From Selenihalanaerobacter shriftii (lineage in GTDB: Bacteria > Bacillota > Halanaerobiia > Halobacteroidales > Acetohalobiaceae): DNA of 64,000 bases. The stretch spans positions 79,886-143,885 of the forward strand of contig NZ_FUWM01000008.1 in assembly GCF_900167185.1 (NCBI RefSeq). The letters are read 5' to 3'. This document shows, piece by piece, positions 55,715 to 64,000 of the stretch. The position numbers and the translations under genes were made by a program. The notes beneath the pieces are model-generated. The model searched no databases. It was not told the origin of the DNA and worked only from the letters and a program-made list of their open reading frames with translations. Positions within the stretch are counted from its first letter, which is position 1. Each line of letters opens with the position of its first letter.

Positions 55715-55903
55715 TAAAAATAATTCCTCCTAGAAATTTGTAACGTAAAACTAATAAGAATATTTTATCAGCCTTTTAAAGAATAACATATAATTTTATA
55801 ATTGTCAATGATTTTATGATTAAAATATATATATTATTCATTTTAAAGGTAAATAAGCTAAAACTTATTAAAATTTTTATAAGTTTCTTCAAGTGTCTTA
55901 TAT

Positions 55904-57817
55904 TTATAATTTGAATCTACTAACTAATTCTTGCAATTCCTGAGCCATTTTGGCTAGTTCTTGCGAAGAATTCGTGACTTCATTAGACATATTTTGTATA
56001 CCATCTGTGTTAGAACTTACTTGCTCACTTTTTTCAGCTAAATCTTGCGTAGCACTGGCAGTCTGTTTAATCTGAACTGCTGTCTCTTCACTTGCACCTT
56101 GAATTTCAGTAAATATTTCTTTGGTTTCTTTAGCATTTCTCTGTCCTTTGGTTGCTTTTTCATGTACTTCTTTAATTGCTTTAAGACCATCATCGGCTTT
56201 ATTTTGAGTCTTATTAATTAAATTTGCAATCTCATTTGTAGCATCGTTAGTTCCTTCTGCTAGTTCTCTAATTTCTTCTGCTACTACAGCAAACCCTTCC
56301 CCAGCTTCACCAGCTCGAGCCGCTTCAATAGAAGCATTTAAAGCTAATAAATTAGTTTGTTCAGCTATATCAGTAATCATTTCAACTATTTTATCTATTT
56401 CCTTGGAAGTATTATCTAATTCATTAATTATTTCTACTGCTTCACTAGTAGATTGGTTAATTTCATCAATACTATTTAAAGTCTCTTTTATATTCTTACT
56501 ACCTGTTTCGGTTTTAGCGTTAGATTCTTGAGCAAAACTAGTTATTTCTTCAGCACTGGCGGATATTTCTTCTATACTAGCTGATATATCCTCTACTAAA
56601 TCATTGGTAGTCTCTATAGTTGCATTCCCTTCTTGGGCAGAGGCTGATAATTCTTCACTATAAGCTGATAAATCTTCTGTTCCTTTGAAAATCTCCCCAA
56701 TTACTTCTTTTAAATTTTTTCTCATTTCTTCAAGTTTTGTTCCTAATAATCCGATTTCATCTTTCCGGTTAAGATTGATCTCTTCTTTTAAATTACCATC
56801 AGTAAATTTTTTCACACTATCAATTAATGAACTTAATGGCTCATTTATATTTTTATTTATAAACCAGAATATAACAACTACTAATAGAATAAAGACAATG
56901 AAGAAAGAAAGATAAGTTACATAGACGATATTTTTACTATCATTTACTGCTTCCATTACAATATCTTTGTTTTGTCCTAAAAGATAGACACCAACTTCTT
57001 CTCCACCAACAGTCTTAATCTTTTGTGCAGTTACTAAATAATTATCGGTAAAAGTATAGTTTTGTAGCGCTTTTTCTAAATTTAAATTATTAGTTACTTC
57101 AGATAGAAATTCTTGATTAACATCCTTTTGACTTAGTGTATATCCAGCAATTTTAGTTTTATTATTTATACCTTTAGCTATATCTAAATAGTCATCTTTT
57201 AAAAGATATAAGAAATCAATCTTATTAGGTTTTAATGTCCTTTTAATTGAATTAAGTCCTCCCTCAAAATTGACCATTCCTACAAATTTCTGCTGATAAT
57301 ATACAGGAAATAACGCTTTTAACCTCAATCCTTTAGGTGACTCTTCAGTTACTACCATAGGTTCTTTAGAATTCTTCACTTTTTGATAAGCGTCTGAATA
57401 AACAAGACTCTCTCCAAAACTATTCTTATTCCATGATTTCACAAAAGAATTTAATTGATTATCAATCAAATGCACCTTAATATTATTAAATCCAGTATTC
57501 TCTTTAAAAGTTTGACTATATTTATTTAACATCGTTATACAAGCTTGTCTATCTCCTTTAGCCATTGCTTCTTTAATAATAGGATTACTTGCTATCTGTA
57601 AAGAATTTGTCAGCCACACCTTTTCTTTAGCATCAATAGAATTCTTTAGTTGAACCCTTAAATCTTTACTAGTTGTTTTTAAAGTTTCTTGTTCTAAATT
57701 ATCAAGCTCAAAATATCCGACTGAACCAGTTATAACAATAAACAGAATACCTATTAATAAAAATAGAACCACCAACTTTTTCTTAATACTTAGGTTTCTT
57801 AATTTACTCAAATTCAT
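55904..57817 (-). CDS. methyl-accepting chemotaxis protein
   Basis: The 637-residue receptor has a first membrane segment near 14-33, an extracytoplasmic Cache-like sensor domain (about 35-295), a second segment near 298-322, a HAMP linker ([20 protein letters not shown]) and the signalling domain. The hairpin tip shows [41 protein letters not shown] (family motif [10 protein letters not shown]). It would control swimming by acting on CheA. No che gene lies nearby. The ATG follows AGGGGGATAACTA. Ligand unknown. Confidence 0.93.
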   Translation of the reverse strand: MNLSKLRNLSIKKKLVVLFLLIGILFIVITGSVGYFELDNLEQETLKTTSKDLRVQLKNSIDAKEKVWLTNSLQIASNPIIKEAMAKGDRQACITMLNKYSQTFKENTGFNNIKVHLIDNQLNSFVKSWNKNSFGESLVYSDAYQKVKNSKEPMVVTEESPKGLRLKALFPVYYQQKFVGMVNFEGGLNSIKRTLKPNKIDFLYLLKDDYLDIAKGINNKTKIAGYTLSQKDVNQEFLSEVTNNLNLEKALQNYTFTDNYLVTAQKIKTVGGEEVGVYLLGQNKDIVMEAVNDSKNIVYVTYLSFFIVFILLVVVIFWFINKNINEPLSSLIDSVKKFTDGNLKEEINLNRKDEIGLLGTKLEEMRKNLKEVIGEIFKGTEDLSAYSEELSASAQEGNATIETTNDLVEDISASIEEISASAEEITSFAQESNAKTETGSKNIKETLNSIDEINQSTSEAVEIINELDNTSKEIDKIVEMITDIAEQTNLLALNASIEAARAGEAGEGFAVVAEEIRELAEGTNDATNEIANLINKTQNKADDGLKAIKEVHEKATKGQRNAKETKEIFTEIQGASEETAVQIKQTASATQDLAEKSEQVSSNTDGIQNMSNEVTNSSQELAKMAQELQELVSRFKL

Positions 57818-57837
57818 TAGTTATCCCCCTCACAAGG

Positions 57838-58130
57838 TATAATATTGGATTTTACTCTTAAGTTAACTAAAGAAGCATGCTTAAGATATAAAATGAGTAT
57901 AGATAAGTTTGATTAAGAAATTTTAAAAAAATCATTTATCTACTTTGTAACTTTTATCTAATACTCTTATGGATTGCTTTCGACAAAAGAAATTATTTCC
58001 CTTCAAAAAAAGCTATAATTACCTCATTTTTATATCATAGTTATTTTTAAACTTTTTAAACAGATAATTTTACTTATAACATCATTTATTTTATAGAATC
58101 AGTAAAAAAATTATAGTACTCTAATATTAT
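57838..58130. other. intergenic stretch upstream of the chemoreceptor
   Basis: About 290 bases of AT-rich sequence with no plausible gene. The only notable element is TTTTGTCGAAAGC (minus strand) at about 57976-57988, which contains TGTCGAA, the core of a Spo0A box. It lies about 160 bases upstream of the chemoreceptor. I see no clear sigma-28 promoter. Confidence 0.35.
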
Positions 58131-58163
58131 AAAAACACCTCCTATTTGAGAATAGGGGGTGTT
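58131..58163 (-). terminator. terminator after the shortened cyclase gene
   Basis: AAAACACCCCCTATT pairs with AATAGGAGGTGTTTT (one G-U) around CTCA and continues in T residues on the minus strand. It begins only a few bases past the stop codon. Confidence 0.85.
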
Positions 58164-58166
58164 TTC

Positions 58167-58421
58167 TTAGTTAAAGTCAATTGCTACAGCTTGAGCTTTA
58201 CCACAAAAACGATTTAATGGTATGTCATCTAAGGTTTCTCCCTCTTTATCCATATGAGAAAATGCATCTACATGAGTCCCTGTATGAGATCCCATAGTAA
58301 GCTTTCGTAATAACCAATCATTTTCTTCGTAAGTATGAACTACTTCTACTGATACTTCTGGATCACCAGGATAAACCTGCATTTTAGTATGTATTGATTT
58401 AGTTAAATCAATTACTTTCAT
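58167..58421 (-). pseudogene. shortened cyclase-family (kynurenine formamidase-like) protein
   Basis: It begins IDLTKSIHTKMQVYPGDPEV and has TMGSHTGTHVDAFSHM, whose His and Asp residues bind metal in the cyclase family. Members are usually about 200-220 residues; this one stops at 84 with TAA and a terminator follows at once, so the C-terminal two thirds, including further metal ligands, are gone. A deletion relic is the likely reading, but a working short protein cannot be excluded as the ribosome site and N-terminus are intact. It lies downstream of the methyltransferase. Confidence 0.6.
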
Positions 58422-58472
58422 TACTGTCCTCCATCTTAATCTTTATTCTTACACCAAAGCCTCAAATGACCT

Positions 58473-59144
58473 TTACTTCTTTTTAAGCGTTACTTGAAAT
58501 AATTTTCTAGGAAGACTTCCCTCATCAAATTCATCAATATCAACTATTTTGAATCCTTTTGCTAAATGTTCTACTTTTTCTTTACTAAAGAAATGAACAA
58601 TAAACCCACCTACTTCATACATATCTTCTCCACGATGAATTCCTGTTCCATAGTCAGAATCATTTGTATTTCTAGCTGTATATACATTAAATCCACCTGG
58701 TTTTAATACCCGTTTAACCTCATCTGAAAGAAATTCTAATTCCGAAGTGGTAAGAGCCATACAATACAACATATGAGAATAACAACAATCAAAGACCTCA
58801 TCTGCAAAAGGAAGTGAATCTCTAACATCATGACAACTTGCATTAATTAATTCAGATAAACCCATTTCCTCTGCTTTTTTATTTATTGCCTCAACTCCAC
58901 TTTCACAATAATCTAATACATAAACCTCAAAGCCATTTTGAGCAAAGAAAATAGTATCTCTCCCTTGTCCACCACCAAGCTCAAGAATCTTCTTTTTTCC
59001 TTCTTTTTTAAATAATTTTGCGGCTTTTTGGGCAGGAATACTCGGTTCTACACCAAACATATTAGTTTTTTTGGTAAACGTATTTTCCCAATGCTGACCT
59101 TGTTTATTTAAAGCTTCTTTTTCTATTGATTGACCTTCTTTCAT
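58473..59144 (-). CDS. class I SAM-dependent methyltransferase
   Basis: The SAM-binding motif KILELGGGQGRDTIFFAQNG is near residue 52, with the acidic residue in VYVLDYCESGV, motif II-like FADEVFDCCYSHMLYCM and VLKPGGFNVYTARN. The fold is that of TehB-like small-molecule methyltransferases; the substrate is unknown. Its length is 223. It lies about 110 bases downstream of the DUF2284 gene, and the two may share an mRNA. The second of two adjacent ATG codons is best placed to GGAGGG. Confidence 0.85.
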   Translation of the reverse strand: MKEGQSIEKEALNKQGQHWENTFTKKTNMFGVEPSIPAQKAAKLFKKEGKKKILELGGGQGRDTIFFAQNGFEVYVLDYCESGVEAINKKAEEMGLSELINASCHDVRDSLPFADEVFDCCYSHMLYCMALTTSELEFLSDEVKRVLKPGGFNVYTARNTNDSDYGTGIHRGEDMYEVGGFIVHFFSKEKVEHLAKGFKIVDIDEFDEGSLPRKLFQVTLKKK

Positions 59145-59253
59145 CATCTTCCCTCCTATTGTGATATCATTATCTATTTAATCAAATTCTTCTTTACAAA
59201 TATCACATTTAGTATAACATATAATAATAATTATTAAAATCTTCAAATAAACT

Positions 59254-59799
59254 CTAATCTAGAAGGACTAGTGCAAAGTAATTCCATTTCCCATAAGTTT
59301 CTTTCTTAGTGTCAATTTTAAAACCATTAGCTCTTACAGTTTTAAAAACATCTATACCACATGCTTCCATCATAGGTCTAATATCAGTATTTGTCTCCTC
59401 AGTTGATTGGGACTCATCCTGAGCCTCTCCTCCAGGCTGTCATGTAGAGCCAGTATTGCCAAAAGGAAGAGAAATTAAAGCAAAAGCTTTATAATATCCT
59501 TCTTTAATTGCTTCATGCTCGAGTTTGACAGCTAATTCAGAAAGTGTAGGACCTTTAAAACCATGAATTAATAATGCTTTACTGTATTCTTTAAGTAATT
59601 TTTTCATTTCTTCAACACCTGGGACTAATGGACGGTGAGATGCATCTTCATCATAAAATGAACAGCCATATTGACATTTCCATTGTACCCAATGACCAAC
59701 AAAAACCGTCTCTGTGTCTATTATCTTTGCATCTTCTACTCCTAATTCAAGTGCCTTAGTTTTAAGATAATCAAAGCTATTAACTGAATTATCACTCAT
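59254..59799 (-). CDS. DUF2284 metal-binding protein with in-frame TGA (candidate selenoprotein)
   Basis: The N-terminal 119 residues read as DUF2284: AKIIDTETVFVGHWVQWKC, a Cys pair in KCQYGCSFY, then EEMKKLLKEYSKALLIHGFKG. A TGA at 59440-59442 interrupts the frame, but the same frame stays open for 61 more codons and gives the expected family C-terminus (RPMMEACGIDVFKTVRANGF and GKWNYFALVLLD) before TAG. Total would be 181 residues, the normal length. A hairpin with loop AGGAU lies about 20 bases after TGA, as a bacterial SECIS would. Either TGA encodes selenocysteine (position 120) or the gene is a fresh nonsense pseudogene. The start is the ATG after GAGGAGTGATATT. Confidence 0.7.
59409..59427 (-). 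promoter_or_regulatory. candidate bacterial SECIS hairpin
   Basis: On the mRNA GGCUC pairs with GAGUC (one G-U pair) around the loop AGGAU; an outer G-C pair can add after one mismatch. The loop GG is 21-22 nt after the UGA, close to the 19-20 nt of E. coli fdhF, whose loop is AGGUCU. The surroundings use CAG, GAG, TCC and CCC codons, unusual in this AT-rich genome, which fits selection for structure. Confidence 0.5.
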
Positions 59800-59980
59800 A
59801 ATATCACTCCTCACTATATTTATATTCTAAATTCAAAGCTAAATTACATCCAACTCTCACTACTCTATTTCTAGCTCTACCAATTTTTTACCTCTTTATT
59901 TACAAATAATGGTTCTAAAATATTATTTGTTTCTCGTTGATGTACCTTATATTACTTTTATTTCAAAACCAAACGACTAA

Positions 59981-60010
59981 ACCTCCACTTGAAATCAAGT
60001 GGAGGTTTTT
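59981..60010 (-). terminator. hairpin after htpG
   Basis: AACCTCCACTTGA pairs with TCAAGTGGAGGTT around TT. The T run is stronger on the plus strand than on the minus strand, but no plus-strand gene ends here, so its likely use is to end htpG transcription, with modest efficiency. Confidence 0.6.
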
Positions 60011-60015
60011 ATTTA

Positions 60016-61923
60016 TTATATAGCTTCAACCATCAAATCTGTAATTTTATTACTAAATGTAACTGGATCATCCGGTGTAAATCCTTCTACTAAAGAAGCT
60101 AGCGAATATAATAATTCACTATATTCAGCTAACTGGTCTGAATTACCTTCTGTAAGATAAATATCTTTCAATTTAGAAAATACCTCATGTTGCGGATTAA
60201 TCTCCAATATTCGCTGTGCCTGGCCCATGTTTTGATTCATTTTTTCTAGTACTTTCTCCATTGACATACTCAAACCGACATCTCCACTAACTAAACAGAC
60301 TGCACTGGATTTTAATCTCTTACTTAATCTAACCTCGCTAACTTTATCCGCTAAATTCTCTTCAACTGCTTCTAATAGTTCTTCTACTTCATCTTCCTCA
60401 GCTTCGACATCCTCATCAGCTTCATCTAAATCTAAATCACCACGGAGAACTGACTTAAACTCCATATCATTATATTCTCTTAACTTATTAATTACAAACT
60501 CATCAATTTCATCAAAGAAATAGAGTACTTCCAAGTCCTTTTCCTGTAGTAGCTCCATCTGCGGCATATTTTCTACCGTTATTTCATCTTCACCGGTTAT
60601 ATAATAAATTACGTCCTGACCTTCTTTCATCCGCTCTACATATTCAGCTAAAGTAGTCATCTCGCCGTCAGCATAAGAAGATGGGAATAAAAGTAAGTCA
60701 ACTAATTTGTCTTGCTTTTTGCCATGAGTCATATCAACACCACTCTTAATTAGTTGACCAAACTCACTCCAAAACTCTTTATACTGTTCCCTATTATCAG
60801 CAAGCATACTTTTTAACTGCTTTAAAATTTTCTTTTCTAAGGTCTTACTAATTATCTTTAACTGCTTATCATCCTGTAAAACTTGCCGGGACAGATTCAG
60901 AGTAAAATCAGGAGAATCTATTAATCCACGGATGAATCTCAGATAATCAGGTAATATTTTTGAACAATTATCCATAACAAAATTATTTTTAGAATATAAT
61001 CTAAGTCCCAGGTCAAAATCCTCAGAATAAATATTAGATGGAGCTTGTTGAGGAATAAAGAGCAAAGTAGAATACTTTACCAATCCTTCAACCTTACTAT
61101 GAATTACTTCTAGCGGTTCAGTCCAGTCATTAAAGACTTCTTTATAAAATTCATTATATTTTTCGATTTCAATATTTTCCTTATTCTTTATCCACAAAGG
61201 CTTCATATCATTTAAAGTTTCAATTTTTTCTATAACTTCACCTTCATTATTTTCTTCATAAACCTTCATTTTAATTGGATACTCTACATAGTTAGAATGC
61301 TTTTTCACCAACTGTTTTATATTCTGACGATTAGTTAAATCTATTTCATCTCCATCACTAGTAAATTCTTCCCTTAACTTAAGCTTAATTGTAGTACCAC
61401 GCTTAGGTTTATCCACTTCTTCAATTGTATATGTACCGTCACCTATTGATTCCCACTTGACTCCTGTATCTTGTTTAGGGGCTCGCGTAATCAAAGTTAC
61501 TTTATCCGCTACCATAAAGGAAGAATAAAATCCAACTCCAAACTGGCCAATTAAATCTAGGGCATTATCTTTTGCTTGGGCTTGTTTTTCCTGTAACTTC
61601 TGTAAAAACTCCTGTGAACCTGACTGAGCAATAGTTCCAATGTTCTCCACAACTTCATCATAGGTCATCCCAACCCCGTTATCTTCAATAGTCAATACAT
61701 TATTAACTTCATCTAGATCAAGCCAGATTTCAAAATCTGAATCTTCACCTAAAATATCAGAGTCCGTTAATGATTGAAATTTAACTTTACCAATTGCATC
61801 AGAAGCATTAGCAATTAACTCTCGTAAAAAGATTTCCTGATTAGTATAAATAGAATTAATCATCAGATCTAACATCTTTTGTGTTTCAGTCTGAAACTTC
61901 TTTTCTACTTTCTTAGCTGTCAT
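60016..61923 (-). CDS. htpG: molecular chaperone HtpG (Hsp90)
   Basis: A cytoplasmic ATP-driven chaperone. The GHKL ATPase domain has ELIANASDAIGKVKF, EDNGVGMTYDEVVENIGTIAQSG and IGQFGVGFYSSFMVADKV. The middle domain carries LYSKNNFVMDNCSKILPDYLRFIRG and the catalytic Arg in LNLSRQVLQ. The C-terminal part has ILEINPQHEVFSKLK. Length 635 fits. An acidic run (EADEDVEAEEDEVEELLEAVEE-like) lies near 495. A TTGACA-18-TAAAAT promoter is at 61974-62003. No CIRCE element was seen. Confidence 0.96.
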   Translation of the reverse strand: MTAKKVEKKFQTETQKMLDLMINSIYTNQEIFLRELIANASDAIGKVKFQSLTDSDILGEDSDFEIWLDLDEVNNVLTIEDNGVGMTYDEVVENIGTIAQSGSQEFLQKLQEKQAQAKDNALDLIGQFGVGFYSSFMVADKVTLITRAPKQDTGVKWESIGDGTYTIEEVDKPKRGTTIKLKLREEFTSDGDEIDLTNRQNIKQLVKKHSNYVEYPIKMKVYEENNEGEVIEKIETLNDMKPLWIKNKENIEIEKYNEFYKEVFNDWTEPLEVIHSKVEGLVKYSTLLFIPQQAPSNIYSEDFDLGLRLYSKNNFVMDNCSKILPDYLRFIRGLIDSPDFTLNLSRQVLQDDKQLKIISKTLEKKILKQLKSMLADNREQYKEFWSEFGQLIKSGVDMTHGKKQDKLVDLLLFPSSYADGEMTTLAEYVERMKEGQDVIYYITGEDEITVENMPQMELLQEKDLEVLYFFDEIDEFVINKLREYNDMEFKSVLRGDLDLDEADEDVEAEEDEVEELLEAVEENLADKVSEVRLSKRLKSSAVCLVSGDVGLSMSMEKVLEKMNQNMGQAQRILEINPQHEVFSKLKDIYLTEGNSDQLAEYSELLYSLASLVEGFTPDDPVTFSNKITDLMVEAI

Positions 61924-61973
61924 TAATTTCTTCCCCCCTGAATTTATAAATTACCAACCTTTATCTAGCATAT

Positions 61974-62003
61974 ATTTTAGCATTATCTAACATCTATTGT
62001 CAA
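61974..62003 (-). promoter_or_regulatory. predicted promoter of htpG
   Basis: TTGACA and TAAAAT are separated by 18 bases on the minus strand, about 50 bases before the start codon. It looks like a vegetative sigma-A promoter. Confidence 0.7.
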
Positions 62004-62037
62004 ACATAATTCACTTAAACGTTATACTTTAGCAGAA

Positions 62038-62081
62038 CTAAAAAAGAACTTCCCCACAATTAAAAAAGTTCTTCTTGATTT
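62038..62081 (-). terminator. hairpin downstream of an efflux-gene remnant
   Basis: AAGAACTT pairs with AAGTTCTT around a loop of about 14 bases on the minus strand and is followed by TTTTT. It would have ended the gene whose remnant lies upstream. Confidence 0.55.
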
Positions 62082-62093
62082 ATTAAACTATAG

Positions 62094-62262
62094 TCAAAAC
62101 TCTAGAATCCCCAGTAACTTAATTAATTCATACTTATTAAACAACAATTCCTGCTCTTTTCTCTTCAGATCAAGCTGATCTTCTTTTACATCTCCTAACT
62201 GTAAAAAGTTTACATTAGTGTAAGCTTGGTTTCCCCTGCGCAATTTTACGTAATTAAATTTT
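62094..62262 (-). pseudogene. remnant resembling a TolC-family C-terminus
   Basis: An open stretch of about 55 codons without a good start reads NQAYTNVNFLQLGDVKEDQL and ends ELLFNKYELIKLLGILEF before TGA. The closing NKYELIKLLG pattern is like the last helix of TolC-type outer-membrane efflux proteins. A terminator-like hairpin follows. Upstream the frame breaks at a stop. I take it as the tail of a lost gene; the family guess is weak. Confidence 0.3.
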
Positions 62263-62319
62263 TTAAATTAATTCTTGACATATATTAGCTGGTTTATCAA
62301 AAGTTAACTATTCCCCCGA

Positions 62320-63705
62320 TTATTTTTTAGGTAATTTTAGAAATTCATCTAAAAAATCATCCAAATCATATGTTCCTTGTAATATTCCATTTAAATATTT
62401 ACCCCCAATTTGATCTCCCTTTTGAGAATTCATTGGAGAATCTTTAGGAGCAATAAAAAAATTATATTCGCTTAAATATCTAACCCTTAATTCTGCATCT
62501 TGAGCATCAACTACTTCATCGTCAATTACAGCTACTGAGTCGTCAAATTCTTGTCGGGATATATAATTTTCACCTAACAATCCATATTCTTCATAAATAT
62601 AGCCTAATGAGTTTTCTAAATATTCAATTTCCTTATCTGTATATTCCTTACCTGGTCCTAAAGAATCTTCAGCTTTAGTTTCAACATATACAAAATTCCT
62701 ATAATAATCAGAACCTCTATATACAGCAATTCTATTAATTTCTAGTTCTTTTTGATTTATCAAACACTTAGTTTCATTTAACTTTTTAAAAGAATTAATA
62801 TCTAAGCAACTACTTCCCCTCCAATACCAAATAGGATCTTTCATATCACTTGTATTGCTTATGTTATCTTTAAATTGAAGTGGATATTTTAAAAGAATTT
62901 GTAATCTTTTAATAGCTGTTTTTGGATTATTAAAGTATTTCAAATTTCTTACACCAGGAAAGGCATCTGCCATTCTATGATAAAAAAATATGTATGGAAC
63001 CTCTGTAAGAATTGGCTCTCCATTTTCCCCTTTAACTACACATAGTTGTTCTTCTACACTATCTTTTTCTTGATTTTCATTGGAATTTGAATTTTCTAAC
63101 CTTTCTTTCAATTCTTTAATTTCACTTTTCTTTTTTTCTAATTGTTTTCTCAATCTTTTATTTTCTTCTTCTAATTCTTGATTAGTCTTGATATTTTCAC
63201 CAGAAACCCATCCTGTAAAATCAAATCTTTTTTCAAACCTAGAAAGAGTATTAGAAACTGCAAGTTTTATATCTTTTTTATCATTAAAAAAATCACACAT
63301 TTTTCCTAGAACTTTTTCTTTGAATCTTTTATATTTATCCGGATTTTCTAATTCTAAAACTTTTCTTCCTATTTCACTTACTTTTTTATTTAATAATTCA
63401 TCATTTATAACAAGAGCAAACACAGGTATATTTTTTTTAACAGCATATTCATATTCTAATTCTATATAACTTAATTCAGACTCAGATTCAACACTTCCAT
63501 ATCTTCCTCCAAGAATTAATAAAAAAACATCTGAATCATCTATCCATCTTTTTATTATTTCCAATTGTGATTTGTCCCCTGCTGTAAACAACTCCATTCC
63601 AACTGGTATATGTCCTGCTTTTAAAATTGCTTCTACAGCAGCTTGTCTCTCTTCAATTAAGTCTTTATAAGTAGAAGAAATAAAAACTTGTAATTTTTTT
63701 CTCAC
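62320..63705 (-). CDS. DUF4062 domain protein with coiled coil
   Basis: The first 90 residues (LQVFISSTYKDLIEERQAAV, GHIPVGMELFTAGDKSQLEI, SDVFLLILGGRYGS) are DUF4062, a TIR-like nucleotide-processing fold. A coiled coil rich in Glu and Lys (about 180-218) follows. The C-terminal 240 residues are not recognised; they include VPYIFFYHRMADAFPGVRNL and SLGYIYEEYGLLGENYISRQ. DUF4062 domains often occur in defence proteins, where the N-terminal domain is the effector and the C-terminal part the sensor; this is inferred here. The GTG start is eight bases after AAAGGAGG. It lies beside an IS element. Confidence 0.75.
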   Translation of the reverse strand: MRKKLQVFISSTYKDLIEERQAAVEAILKAGHIPVGMELFTAGDKSQLEIIKRWIDDSDVFLLILGGRYGSVESESELSYIELEYEYAVKKNIPVFALVINDELLNKKVSEIGRKVLELENPDKYKRFKEKVLGKMCDFFNDKKDIKLAVSNTLSRFEKRFDFTGWVSGENIKTNQELEEENKRLRKQLEKKKSEIKELKERLENSNSNENQEKDSVEEQLCVVKGENGEPILTEVPYIFFYHRMADAFPGVRNLKYFNNPKTAIKRLQILLKYPLQFKDNISNTSDMKDPIWYWRGSSCLDINSFKKLNETKCLINQKELEINRIAVYRGSDYYRNFVYVETKAEDSLGPGKEYTDKEIEYLENSLGYIYEEYGLLGENYISRQEFDDSVAVIDDEVVDAQDAELRVRYLSEYNFFIAPKDSPMNSQKGDQIGGKYLNGILQGTYDLDDFLDEFLKLPKK

Positions 63706-63870
63706 TAACAAATCCTCCTTTCGATATAAGACAATAGTTAATTTCTGATGTAGGGTCGAGGTCTGGTGCCTTAACTTAGGTTGACGTTTATGTTCTCCGT
63801 TTGCTCACCCTTTCGTCTGTGAGTGTCACAATATCTTCAACCATATTAGATTGGATCGGTTATAATTAAT

Positions 63871-64000
63871 TGTACAGAAATTTCTCGGACATGATATAAT
63901 ATAGTAAAATAAAATCAATAATATGGAGGTATATCATGCCGAAAAGATATAATGATGAATTCAAAAAACAAATAGTTTCATTAGTTAATAATGGTAAAAA
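63871..64000 (+). mobile_element. left end of an IS3-like insertion sequence, cut by window edge
   Basis: TGTACAGAAATTTCTCGGAC at 63871 has the form of an IS3-family terminal repeat, and a transposase reading frame begins 65 bases further on. The right end lies outside the window, so element length and target duplication cannot be checked. Confidence 0.65.
63936..64000 (+). CDS. IS3-family transposase OrfA, N-terminal fragment
   Basis: The visible 21 codons read MPKRYNDEFKKQIVSLVNNG, the standard start of the helix-turn-helix OrfA (HTH_21-type) of IS3-like elements. A GGAGGTATATC ribosome site precedes the ATG. The rest lies beyond the window. Confidence 0.75.
   Translation, partial: MPKRYNDEFKKQIVSLVNNGK

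Larger units (their letters stand above)
54699..55829. repeat. three tandem 377-bp units, each a complete csp transcription unit
   Basis: Units start at 54699, 55076 and 55453, exactly 377 bases apart. Each holds a promoter (TTGACA, 17 bases, TATTAT in copies 1 and 2; TATTCT in copy 3), a leader of about 60 bases, a 67-codon csp gene and a terminator. Copies 1 and 2 differ at only a few positions; copy 3 has diverged more, mainly in its upstream end. The whole unit, not just the gene, was duplicated recently. Confidence 0.92.

Noticed and set aside
54699..55829. CRISPR-like or iteron array
   Set aside because: The units are 377 bp and contain full genes, promoters and terminators; they are gene duplications.
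59440..59799. Stand-alone 119-residue DUF2284 protein ending at TGA
   Set aside because: The family-specific C-terminus continues in the same frame after TGA, so treating TGA as the natural end would cut a conserved domain.

Overview
The window looks like a chromosomal segment of a low-GC, spore-forming, anaerobic Firmicute of the Halanaerobiales type (family Halobacteroidaceae is my best guess; this is inference from gene content, not a database match). Three things point there together: sporulation genes (spoIVA, spoIIP, YIEGIA and its capping subunit, paired DUF3189 genes), a secreted beta-barrel-like protein ending in Phe that implies an outer membrane, and a fused ispH-ribosomal protein S1 gene. 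Nearly every gene lies on the minus strand, so the text runs downstream to upstream.

Layout. 1-2.2 kb: the start of a DUF421 membrane protein, a PadR regulator and two small unrecognised genes. 2.1-7.5 kb: a MurE-like ligase lacking the usual specificity motif, a short B12-dependent methionine synthase behind a SAM-I riboswitch, and the outer-membrane protein. 7.6-12.7 kb: aspartate-family genes (hom, lysC, thrB with an ACT-domain gene) and ilvE. 12.8-27.2 kb: hup, spoIVA, a PAS histidine kinase, gpsA, plsY, der, DUF512, a sporulation cluster and ispH-S1. 27.3-31.4 kb: a CstA-type transporter with a LytS/LytR-type two-component system. 31.4-38.5 kb: plsC, cmk and an aromatic amino acid operon (aroA, tyrA, aroF, hisC, aroH) headed by a HutP-family gene with a structured leader. 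39-50 kb: a flavoprotein, rnc, and a fatty acid/phospholipid operon (fapR-plsX-fabH-fabK-fabD-fabG-acpP-second fabK-like-fabF-rnc) with a clear FapR operator at its head, then rpmF and DUF177. 50-52.3 kb: ackA and pta. 52.4-64 kb is more accessory: an orphan OLD-family nuclease, three almost identical cold-shock genes in tandem, a chemoreceptor, a shortened cyclase, a methyltransferase, a DUF2284 gene with an in-frame TGA, htpG, an efflux-gene remnant, a DUF4062 protein and the left end of an IS3-like element.

The two most interesting signals are these. First, a DUF2284 gene reads through an in-frame TGA into its expected family C-terminus, and about 20 nt after the TGA there is a hairpin with an AGGAU loop placed like a bacterial SECIS element, so it is a candidate selenoprotein. 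Second, the leader of the HutP-aro operon carries five tandem 8-bp repeats followed by mutually exclusive pairings and an intrinsic terminator, suggesting an attenuation system operated by the HutP-family protein it encodes.

The genes fit an anaerobic fermenter: acetate is made through Pta-AckA, FapR co-ordinates membrane lipid synthesis, and several amino acid pathways have their own RNA-level or operon-level control. All calls are from reading the sequence; no similarity search was run.
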